Shown here: in pieces, positions 9,816-15,802 of the stretch
Layout: every line of letters begins with the position of its first letter
How positions within the stretch are numbered: the first letter of the stretch is position 1
DNA from: Dysgonomonas sp. 521
GTDB taxonomy: Bacteria > Bacteroidota > Bacteroidia > Bacteroidales > Dysgonomonadaceae
Direction of reading: 5' to 3'
NCBI RefSeq assembly: GCF_010501055.1
Contig: NZ_QVMO01000035.1
Location: 1 to 39,130 of the forward strand
Length of the DNA: 39,130 nt
Made by a program: the position numbers and the translations under genes
The notes under the pieces: generated by a model
Told to the model about the DNA's origin: nothing
The model's input: only the letters and a program-made list of their open reading frames with translations
Databases searched by the model: none

Positions 9816-10319
9816 TTACCAATTCGACATTGTAGCATTGAATATCTGGTCAACAATTTCTTTCGTAAGTTCTTCGATAAGCTGGTCCTGAACATCTGTC
9901 AGCATCTTGCTGCTTTCAAAGTCCCGGTAAGCAGAGATCGTTTCTTCTTTGTCTTCTTCAGATCTTACATTGTTTCTGAACCGGTACCTTACTTCCATTG
10001 TCAACCGGGTTTGCGATGCCAGGTTGTTTTCCTGCACCGCCAGCGGGGTAAGGTAATACCGTACGATTTCGCCCTCTATTTCCATCGAAGGGGCGATGCT
10101 GGTAAGCTGTAATTTGGTTCCCCGTATGAATACATCCTTCATGCGTTCGTTGAACACCTGTGTAAGTGGCGCATAAACCAGTTCCGCCTGATTCTGGAAA
10201 TCACGAATATCCAAAGTGGGTGTTTCGGAATAATTAATGTTTGAGCCATTGAATTTATAAGACACTGTACAGCCTGTCATTATTATAGCCGATAGGATAA
10301 GAAAGATTAGTTTCTTCAT
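9816..10319 (-). CDS. lptE: LptE-like LPS-assembly lipoprotein
   Basis: 167 residues. The lipoprotein signal ends IIMTGC with Cys17. The rest is a small alpha/beta domain with the features of Bacteroidetes LptE: a short strand after the Cys (VSYKFNGSNINYSE), an 'RL..LEVRYRFRN' type strand block near residue 105-113, and a C-terminal helix (DQLIEELTKEIVDQIFN). LptE plugs the LptD barrel that inserts LPS into the outer membrane. lptD is not in the window. The start codon overlaps the stop of the sigma-54 activator gene (ATGA, 10316-10319), so the two are coupled. Confidence 0.88.
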   Translation of the reverse strand: MKKLIFLILSAIIMTGCTVSYKFNGSNINYSETPTLDIRDFQNQAELVYAPLTQVFNERMKDVFIRGTKLQLTSIAPSMEIEGEIVRYYLTPLAVQENNLASQTRLTMEVRYRFRNNVRSEEDKEETISAYRDFESSKMLTDVQDQLIEELTKEIVDQIFNATMSNW

Positions 10320-11593
10320 AGATTTTCCAGATTATATTCTTTAATTTTTCTATATAGTGTACGTTCCGATATTTTCAGGTCCTGCGCGGCATTCTTACGT
10401 TTTCCGTTATGGCGTTCCAGTGCTTTTATAATCATATCCTTCTCTACGTCCTGCAACGAAAGTGTCTCTTCCTCGTATTCGGGCGCTTCGATAATGTCAA
10501 CATCCGCAATACCGGATTTCGGTACGATTGTATGAGCATCCTCTTTTATGGATATGGGGGTAACGGCATTGCTGTCATTTGCATTTACCACCATAGGAGT
10601 GAGCACCTTGTCGCTCTTGTTGATGGCAGGCGCGGACACAATATCCGCGGCTTTCATATTGCCGGCCACTATATCGTGAACGATCTTTTTAAGTTCGTTC
10701 ATGTCTTTCTTCATGTCAAAAAGTACCTGATAGAGGATCTCCCTTTCGTTATTGAAGTTTTTCTGCTCGTTATTCTGAGTATTTACGGGCACTAACCCCA
10801 CTTCGTTGGCAGGCAGGTATAGTTTCAGTATCTCAGCTGTTATTTCCCGCGTTTGCTCTATGATGGATATCTGTTCGGTAATATTCTTCAACTGGCGGAT
10901 ATTACCCGGCCAATAGTAGTCTTTTAGCATCTGCCGTGCATTGTCGGTCAGGGTTATAGACGGCATACTGTATTTTTCGGCGCAGTCGCTGGCAAATTTC
11001 CTGAACAATAGCGGGATATCGTCCTTCCTGTCCCTGAGAGCCGGAATGCGGATCGGCACAGTATTCAGCCTGTAGTACAAGTCCTCGCGGAAGCGGCCGT
11101 TGCGGGTCGCGGTTATCATGTCGAGGTTTGTAGCGGCTACAACGCGTACATCTGTCTTTTCTACTTTAGACGAACCTACTTTTATAAACTCTCCGGTTTC
11201 GAGTACACGCAGCAGACGGGCCTGTGTAGACAAAGGAAGTTCGCCCACTTCGTCAAGGAACAGCGTTCCTCCGTTGGCTACTTCAAAATAGCCTTTGCGT
11301 TCTCCCGTAGCACCGGTAAACGAACCTTTTTCGTGCCCGAACAGTTCAGAATCGATTGTGCCTTCGGGTATTGAACCGCAGTTGACCGCGATATAAGTCC
11401 CATGCTTGCGGTGGCTGAACTGGTGGATGATTTGCGGGAAGTTTTCCTTCCCCACACCGCTTTCTCCCGTTACCAGTACGGACATGTCGGTAGGAGCTAC
11501 CTGTAGCGCTATATCTATAGCCCGGTTAAGATCGGGGCTATTCCCGATAATGCCGAAACGTTGTTTTACCTGTTGGATGTCTGGTTTAGCCAT
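10316..11593 (-). CDS. Sigma-54-dependent transcriptional activator (no receiver domain)
   Basis: 425 residues from the ATG at 11593 (MAKPDIQQVK); the upstream ATG at 11632 gives an unlikely leader peptide. The AAA+ domain fills residues about 13-245: Walker A GESGVGKE at 43-50, the sigma-54 contact loop GSFTGA at 90-95 (Ser for the usual Ala), Walker B GGTLFLDEVG at 108-117, and an arginine-finger region RFREDLYYRLN. Residues about 250-380 are a variable linker, and 385-425 a Fis-type helix-turn-helix (KNAAQDLKISERTLYRKIKEY). There is no N-terminal receiver or PAS sensor, so control is either by abundance or by a partner. It is the first gene of the lptE-secG operon. Its targets are unknown; the groES promoter candidate at 4594-4607 is the only sigma-54-like site I noticed in the window. 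Confidence 0.95.
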   Translation of the reverse strand: MAKPDIQQVKQRFGIIGNSPDLNRAIDIALQVAPTDMSVLVTGESGVGKENFPQIIHQFSHRKHGTYIAVNCGSIPEGTIDSELFGHEKGSFTGATGERKGYFEVANGGTLFLDEVGELPLSTQARLLRVLETGEFIKVGSSKVEKTDVRVVAATNLDMITATRNGRFREDLYYRLNTVPIRIPALRDRKDDIPLLFRKFASDCAEKYSMPSITLTDNARQMLKDYYWPGNIRQLKNITEQISIIEQTREITAEILKLYLPANEVGLVPVNTQNNEQKNFNNEREILYQVLFDMKKDMNELKKIVHDIVAGNMKAADIVSAPAINKSDKVLTPMVVNANDSNAVTPISIKEDAHTIVPKSGIADVDIIEAPEYEEETLSLQDVEKDMIIKALERHNGKRKNAAQDLKISERTLYRKIKEYNLENL

Positions 11594-11660
11594 TATATAG
11601 TTATAAGTATAAGTTAAGTTGCAAATAAACAATTAGTTCAGATGCAATGTTTAACAAATC

Positions 11661-11695
11661 CTGACAAAATTACATATTAATTCTATTTTTGTCAG
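11661..11695. promoter_or_regulatory. Inverted repeat with back-to-back -7 boxes upstream of the activator operon
   Basis: CTGACAAAA (11661-11669) and TTTTGTCAG (11687-11695) form a 9-bp dyad. On the minus strand the left arm contains TAATTTTG (11672-11665), a perfect TAnnTTTG -7 box for the operon starting at 11593. On the plus strand the right arm contains TATTTTTG (11684-11691). A dyad that overlaps both boxes looks like an operator for a dimeric regulator or two opposed promoters. No -33 element is convincing. No plus-strand gene follows. Confidence 0.4.
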
Positions 11696-11720
11696 TCTTT
11701 TTTAGTGAAGATTTCTAAAA

Positions 11721-11758
11721 CAGTAAACAGTTAACAGTAAACAGTCAACAGTTAGCAG
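11721..11758. repeat. Degenerate heptamer repeat (ACAGTNA type)
   Basis: Five to six near-copies of a 7-bp unit (CAGTAAA, CAGTTAA, CAGTAAA, CAGTCAA, CAGTTAG) in tandem. The reverse complement begins CTGCTAACTGTTGACTGTT, the same 19-mer found at 4509-4527 upstream of groES. Such units are common in intergenic DNA of this group. No coding or structural role is visible. Confidence 0.6.
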
Positions 11759-11796
11759 CCCCCAATAAAGCGGAGTATTATAGAAAAACTCAAATA

Positions 11797-11930
11797 CTAC
11801 GGAACAAGTTCCGTAGGTTGAAAGGTAAAAGGATAAATCCTTTTGCGTTGATGCCTGTTTAAAAACAGGGGTTTTCTTTTCCCACCCTTCCAGGGTTTGG
11901 GAAAATTCATCCGATGGCTTGAAAAATAAA
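11797..11930. repeat. Cluster of short palindromes in a gene-free gap
   Basis: Several small hairpins follow each other: CTACGGAAC/GTTCCGTAG (11797-11816, 9 bp, 2-nt loop), AAAGGA/TCCTTT, CCTGTTT/AAACAGG and CCCT/AGGG with flanking CCCA/TGGG. The style is the same as the larger palindrome mosaics at 13740-14120 and 15191-15774. Not coding on either strand. The 464-bp gap from 11634 to 12097 contains this cluster, the heptamer repeat and the tandem repeats at 11948-12046. Confidence 0.55.
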
Positions 11931-11947
11931 GAAACAATTTGTTTTAA

Positions 11948-12046
11948 CCACGGAGTTACACAAAGTTTTTTTCACAGAGTTACACAGAGTTTTTGTCTCA
12001 GTGCTTCTCAGTGTCTTCTCAGTGTCTTCTCAGAGTTTCTCAGTGT
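11948..12046. repeat. Short tandem repeats (GAGTTACACA and TTCTCAGTGTC units)
   Basis: Two adjacent tracts. From 11948 to 11994 a unit of roughly 20-25 bp, CACrGAGTTACACArAGTTTTT, occurs about twice. From 11999 to 12046 a 10-11-bp unit, CTTCTCAGTGT, is repeated four to five times with small changes. No ORF spans them. Comparable 'CACAGAGTTACACAGAG' repeats occur in intergenic DNA of other Bacteroidetes, as far as I recall. Copy number probably varies between strains. Confidence 0.6.
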
Positions 12047-12097
12047 AATAAATTGTTGTTTCATATGAGTAGTAAAAATCAGTACTCCTAAAAACTC

Positions 12098-12934
12098 TTA
12101 ATCTGTTGTTTTTGCTAAAGCATATGTTTTTGCTTTCAGAAATTCCCCAAAGTCTTTTATATCTGTGTATTGAACCATTTCTTCGGGCAGGATAGGCTCT
12201 CCAAACCGCAAGTGGATCGTTTTACCCCTCTTGTTGTAGACTTCATGGCCGAGCCTCAGTGAGCGGAGGCGCCAGTTGACCAAGTCGAGGAAGTTAAAGA
12301 ACCATGAGTTCTTACCGCTGAAATACATCGGGACGACAGGTACTTTTGATTTCTTTATCAGTTTCAGTACCGGTTCCTGCCATTCGCGGTCTTCTACTTC
12401 CATCCTGAAGTTTCTTATTTTTGTCTTCGATACGGCTCCTGCCGGAAAAAAGCCGAGAGGATGCCCGCTCTTAATATGGTCTATCGACTGTTTGATTCCT
12501 TCGAAACTCGATTTGCTAGCTATTTTGCCACTCTGAAAAGGGTTGACGGCTATGAAATTAGGTGCCATCGTATCTATCATGCCGAGGATGAAATTTACCA
12601 TCATCTTATAATCGGGGCGGACTGAACCGACTGTGGCTATAGCCGAGATTCCGTCGATGTGCCCGTATGCATGGTTGGATACCGTAATAAAGGCTTGTCC
12701 TTTATACCGGTCGAGTACCTCGATATTCTCAACGGCGATGTTCACACCTACATCCTGTAACAGATGCTTGCAGAAGTTCACGCCTTCATATTGTTTCGAC
12801 GCGTCGTAGATACGGTTCACCTTGTTCATACCGGTAAGCCACATGCCAAACTTTATGAGCATATTCCCGAACGGGCCTTGAAATACCGGACTTAGTTTAC
12901 GTATATCGTCGTTACTTAATAGCTTTTCTTTCAT
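12098..12934 (-). CDS. Lysophospholipid acyltransferase (PlsC-like) family protein
   Basis: 278 residues. The acyltransferase active site appears as NHAYGHIDG (His88, Asp94), which has the H-x5-D spacing of the 'putative hemolysin' branch rather than the classical H-x4-D. The third block reads GFFPAGAVS where FPEG is usual, and PVVPMYFSG follows as block IV. There is no signal peptide, and only weak hydrophobic segments, so the protein is likely a peripheral membrane enzyme. It would transfer an acyl chain to a lysophospholipid or an amino-acid/ornithine lipid precursor; the substrate is not readable. It is preceded by its own -7 box (12969-12976). Confidence 0.85.
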   Translation of the reverse strand: MKEKLLSNDDIRKLSPVFQGPFGNMLIKFGMWLTGMNKVNRIYDASKQYEGVNFCKHLLQDVGVNIAVENIEVLDRYKGQAFITVSNHAYGHIDGISAIATVGSVRPDYKMMVNFILGMIDTMAPNFIAVNPFQSGKIASKSSFEGIKQSIDHIKSGHPLGFFPAGAVSKTKIRNFRMEVEDREWQEPVLKLIKKSKVPVVPMYFSGKNSWFFNFLDLVNWRLRSLRLGHEVYNKRGKTIHLRFGEPILPEEMVQYTDIKDFGEFLKAKTYALAKTTD

Positions 12935-12968
12935 GTCTCTGATTTTATTCAGTGCAAATTTAAACAGT

Positions 12969-12976
12969 CAAATATA
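12969..12976 (-). promoter_or_regulatory. -7 box TATATTTG for the acyltransferase gene
   Basis: On the minus strand the sequence reads TATATTTG, a perfect match to TAnnTTTG. Transcription would begin near 12962, leaving a leader of about 28 nt before the ATG at 12934. The -33 region is only weakly T-rich. A piece AAATTTAAACAG that resembles a MITE end overlaps this stretch (12957-12967). Confidence 0.5.
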
Positions 12977-12996
12977 ATGAATCGGTTGTTAACTAA

Positions 12997-13036
12997 AAAA
13001 AGTGACAAAAGTGACAGCTTTTTCACTGTTTTTAAG
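12997..13036. repeat. Direct repeat 1 flanking the phosphodiesterase gene
   Basis: About 40 bp beginning AAAAAGTGACAAAAGTGACA that match 13584-13622 at most positions, in the same orientation. Each copy contains a small hairpin (ACAG..CTGT here, ACACC..GGTGT in the other). A shorter third piece (AAAAAGTAACACCTT) follows at 13683-13697. The repeats lie on both sides of the 13070-13567 gene. Confidence 0.55.
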
Positions 13037-13069
13037 TGTTCCTTTCTTAGGCAGGTTAGGTGGGATGTT

Positions 13070-13567
13070 TTACTCATCGTTAAGTTCTATAACATCCAAA
13101 TCGGTAATAGCTCCTTTGTCCAGATTGAATTTGATGAGCGTCCTTATAGTATGTATCCCATATTTTCCGGCTGCGCCCGGATTTATAAACAGGCCGTTGA
13201 TTTTTTTGTCAAACATTACCTTTAGTATATGCGAATGCCCTGTTATGAATAATTTGGGCGGATTCATCAATAAGATGGATTGCACCTTACGGTCATACTT
13301 TCCGGGATAACCGCCGATATGGGTCATCAGCACATCCACCCCCTCAAGTGTGAAACGTAATGTTTCGGGATATGCAGCCCGTATTTTACTGTCATCGATA
13401 TTTCCATACACTGCACGGAACGGTTTACCCAAAGCCTCAAATTTTTCAGCAAGCTCCATCGACCCGATGTCTCCGGCATGCCATATTTCGTCGCAGTCGG
13501 CAAAATATTTTTCAAATTTGTCGTCCCACCAGTTATGCGTATCGGAAAGTAATCCTATTTTTTTCAT
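13070..13567 (-). CDS. Metallophosphoesterase, YfcE/MJ0936-type phosphodiesterase
   Basis: 165 residues, the normal size for the small YfcE/MJ0936 family. All metal ligands are visible: D9 and H11 in LLSDTHN, D33 in HAGDIG, N56 in YGNID, H83 in MTHIGG, and H111 and H113 in ITGHSHI. The protein is cytoplasmic and would hydrolyse phosphodiesters with two Mn ions; the natural substrate of this family is not settled. No partner gene is adjacent. The gene is flanked by two direct repeats of about 40 bp, one of which overlaps its promoter. Confidence 0.93.
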   Translation of the reverse strand: MKKIGLLSDTHNWWDDKFEKYFADCDEIWHAGDIGSMELAEKFEALGKPFRAVYGNIDDSKIRAAYPETLRFTLEGVDVLMTHIGGYPGKYDRKVQSILLMNPPKLFITGHSHILKVMFDKKINGLFINPGAAGKYGIHTIRTLIKFNLDKGAITDLDVIELNDE

Positions 13568-13583
13568 TCACCTATTTTTGTTA

Positions 13584-13622
13584 AAAAGTGACAAAAGTAA
13601 CACCTTTTCCGGTGTTTTTATT
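13584..13622. repeat. Direct repeat 2, overlapping the phosphodiesterase promoter
   Basis: The sequence starts AAAAAGTGACAAAAGTAACA and parallels 12997-13036. On the minus strand it contains TACTTTTG (13599-13592), a perfect TAnnTTTG box that would start transcription near 13585, 18 nt before the ATG. Immediately upstream of the box is the 6-bp dyad AACACC/GGTGTT (13599-13616), which could be an operator or simply part of the repeat. Confidence 0.5.
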
Positions 13623-13739
13623 TTGTTACCTTTTGTTTTATAACAAACTATTTATCTGTATGATATAGATAAATTTATTCTGAAAAAGTAACACCTTGAA
13701 ATATCCTACATGAAAAAAATACATAATTAAAAGGTTTAC

Positions 13740-14120
13740 TATATTGCCCTTACAGGGCGCAGTTCCTTTGGTTATTATTTCCCCAGGGTGTTACCCAGTC
13801 ATGTTCGGAAGATTTTTAACATAATAAAAATCTTGTCTGTAAGGGCTGAAAGCCCAAGTTAATTTAGCCTGTGCTTTCAGCGCGCTGTAGTGGAGATTTC
13901 CACTTTTACCCAAGGCTTCACCTTGGGCTGAATTAACCAGCCACTTCGTGGCGAAAAAATCTTCCGAACATGACTAGGTGTTACCCTGGGCTGGGATATA
14001 TCAGGCCTTCAGCCTGTTTCTTTCCCGATGCCCTGAAGGGGCTACATAATATAGCCCAATGGCAACGCCCTGGGTAGGATAAGTCCACCCTCGGAAATTG
14101 CGCCCTGTAAGGGCAATATA
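13740..14120. repeat. Palindrome mosaic 1 (381 bp, perfect 22-bp terminal inverted repeats)
   Basis: The ends TATATTGCCCTTACAGGGCG.. (13740-13761) and its exact reverse complement (14099-14120) form a perfect 22-bp inverted repeat. Inside, AGTCATGTTCGGAAGATTTT.. (13797-13817) is repeated perfectly inverted at 13955-13975 (21 bp). Further hairpins lie between and around them: CCAGGGT/ACCCTGG, GGGCT/AGCCC, CCAAGG/CCTTGG. No ORF is credible. The sequence fills the 626-bp gap between the phosphodiesterase and menA genes. The build, hairpins nested inside hairpins, resembles the mosaic palindromes scattered in many Bacteroidetes genomes; the mechanism of spread is not known to me. Confidence 0.75.
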
Positions 14121-14193
14121 ATGTCGTATCTTATTTTTGTCATGTACTATGCTTAAATGATACTTGGCTTGTTGGTAACCTGCCTGCCCGTAA

Positions 14194-15099
14194 CTATATG
14201 TTGATGCAAACACAAAAACAAACTGACAGGGCAAATGTTCCCATCGATGTATATTTCAGATAAGGGTCGAGCCGGCGGTTTTCCGTTATCCTGAAAATGT
14301 CGATCAATAATTTGATAAATATAAGGAAGCATGCGAGGTATATATATTGGTACCAATAGCTGCTGTACGTATAAGAATATATAAGGAAGCACCACAGTGC
14401 GCCAAAGGTCAGTAACGCATGGTAAATTTTTGCGTTCTTAATTCCTATCCTTACCGGAGTAGTCACTTTTCCCGACTTACGGTCATTATCTATATCCCTC
14501 ATGTTGTTCAGGTTAAGCACGGCAGCAGTAAGCAATCCCAGCCCGATGGCTGGCAACCACGGCATAAAATCGATGGTATGCGTATGCAGGAAATATGTGC
14601 CTACAACGGAAACAGGCCCGAAGAACAGGAAAGAGAAAATGTCGCCGAAACCTTTATATCCGTATGGATTCTTTCCGGCAGTATACTTTATGGCAGCTAC
14701 GATACTTGCCAGCCCCAGCCCCAGAAAGATCAGTATATATTTAAGTTCCATAAACTGCAAGGCGGCATAAATGAGCAGAATGCCGACAACGATGGCGGCA
14801 CCTGTAGCTATCAGTATCGCTCTTTTCATCTCCTTAGGGGTGATCGCCCCGCTCTGTACAGTACGCTGAGGGCCTATCCTCTCCCCCGTAATATCCGTTC
14901 CGTGCTGAAAATCGCCAAGGTCGTTCGCCATATTCGAAAGAAGCTGGAGGACGTTGGCTATCAATATTGTCAATATAAAGACAAGGATGCTGAATTTTCC
15001 GGTGTTGTATGCTATGCCGCTTCCACACAGCGCCGTAGCTCCGGCGAGGAACAATGTGCGGGGGCGTAATGCAGATATCCACGATTTGAAAGATGCCAT
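14194..15099 (-). CDS. menA: 1,4-dihydroxy-2-naphthoate polyprenyltransferase MenA
   Basis: 301 residues from the ATG at 15099 (MASFKSWISALRPRTLFLAG). A longer frame would start at a TTG at 15114, but that codon lies inside the -7 box, so it is excluded. Both prenyltransferase aspartate motifs are present: NMANDLGDFQHGTD at about 56-69 and NNMRDIDNDRKSGK at about 198-211. There are eight to nine hydrophobic helices. The UbiA-family enzyme attaches the polyprenyl tail to 1,4-dihydroxy-2-naphthoate in the cytoplasmic membrane, the penultimate step of menaquinone synthesis. The other men genes are not nearby. The C-terminus ends just before palindrome mosaic 1. Confidence 0.93.
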   Translation of the reverse strand: MASFKSWISALRPRTLFLAGATALCGSGIAYNTGKFSILVFILTILIANVLQLLSNMANDLGDFQHGTDITGERIGPQRTVQSGAITPKEMKRAILIATGAAIVVGILLIYAALQFMELKYILIFLGLGLASIVAAIKYTAGKNPYGYKGFGDIFSFLFFGPVSVVGTYFLHTHTIDFMPWLPAIGLGLLTAAVLNLNNMRDIDNDRKSGKVTTPVRIGIKNAKIYHALLTFGALWCFLIYSYTYSSYWYQYIYLACFLIFIKLLIDIFRITENRRLDPYLKYTSMGTFALSVCFCVCINI

Positions 15100-15111
15100 A
15101 AAATGTTTTCG

Positions 15112-15141
15112 CAAAGGTAGGCATTTTTATCAATATGTCAA
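15112..15141 (-). promoter_or_regulatory. menA promoter (-33 TTGACA, -7 TACCTTTG)
   Basis: On the minus strand TTG(ACA) at 15141-15139 is followed after 19 bp by TACCTTTG at 15119-15112. Both elements and the spacing fit the Bacteroidetes primary sigma factor. The start point would be near 15105, only about six bases before the ATG at 15099, so the mRNA is nearly leaderless. This is the clearest promoter of the window. Confidence 0.75.
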
Positions 15142-15190
15142 TTTAGGGAAATATGTAAGTGGAGAATATTGCAGGGGCGTGCAATCCCCG

Positions 15191-15774
15191 GTGTCGGTCG
15201 GAAGATTCATCTTCTAATTAATATGCTATTTATCAATCACTCATCAAGATGTTCTTTCCTGTTAATTGACTCCGTCGATTCTTCGTTCAGCGAAGCTAAT
15301 TGCCTCCTGCTTTAGCTGGAGGACAAAATTAACGAAAAAAAAAGGACTTTAGTCAAAAAACAACAGGCCAAACAGGTTTGGCTAAAGCCTTTGTTCTCCT
15401 TTATTTATAACGACTTGAAAGTCGTGGCAATTCATTAAAATACAATTATTTATGCGAATCAAGGGCTAAAAAGCACAGTAACTTATTGTCCCGAAGGGAC
15501 TGAAGGTGGATAACCACGGGTAAAACCCGTGGCAGGAACTGACAGAAGAATATGTCTCCGTAGGAGGCAAATAGCAAAAAAAAATGTCATTCGCCTCCTA
15601 CGGAGACGGTCTATTTCTACCTGCTTTTGCCACGGGCTTTACCCGTGGTTATCCATATTAGCCCACTTCGTGGACTTAGACCCCTGACTGCAAAACAGAA
15701 GATTGATTTATAATAGTATACTGCAACCCAAAGCAACCCTTGATTGGCATTATTTAAAATCTTCCGGCCAACAC
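15191..15774. repeat. Palindrome mosaic 2, bounded by inverted CTTCCG motifs
   Basis: The left boundary GGTGTCGGTCGGAAGATT (15192-15209) and the right boundary AATCTTCCGGCCAACACT (15758-15775) are imperfect inverted repeats. Between them are several hairpins: CCTCC/GGAGG, AAAGGaCTTTAG/CTAAAGcCTTT, CGACTT/AAGTCG, then a nested pair. The outer arms of that pair (15508-15534 and 15628-15654) match over 26 of 27 bp, and the inner arms (15554-15568 and 15593-15607) over 15 of 15. Each outer arm is itself a hairpin (CCACGGGT/ACCCGTGG). No gene fits in this 703-bp gap between menA and the second DUF5686 gene. Confidence 0.7.
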
Positions 15775-15802
15775 TAGGCAAACCCTGACCCTACAATAAA
15801 AA

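Noticed and set aside
9235..10795. Plus-strand open frames opposite the lptE operon
   Set aside because: They overlap coupled genes with clear families on the minus strand and have no start signals.
14419..15217. Plus-strand open frames over menA
   Set aside because: They are antisense shadows; menA has complete motifs and its own promoter.
13740..15780. A CRISPR array or tandem gene repeats in the repeat-rich gaps
   Set aside because: Repeats are inverted and nested, not regularly spaced direct repeats with unique spacers, and no cas gene is present.
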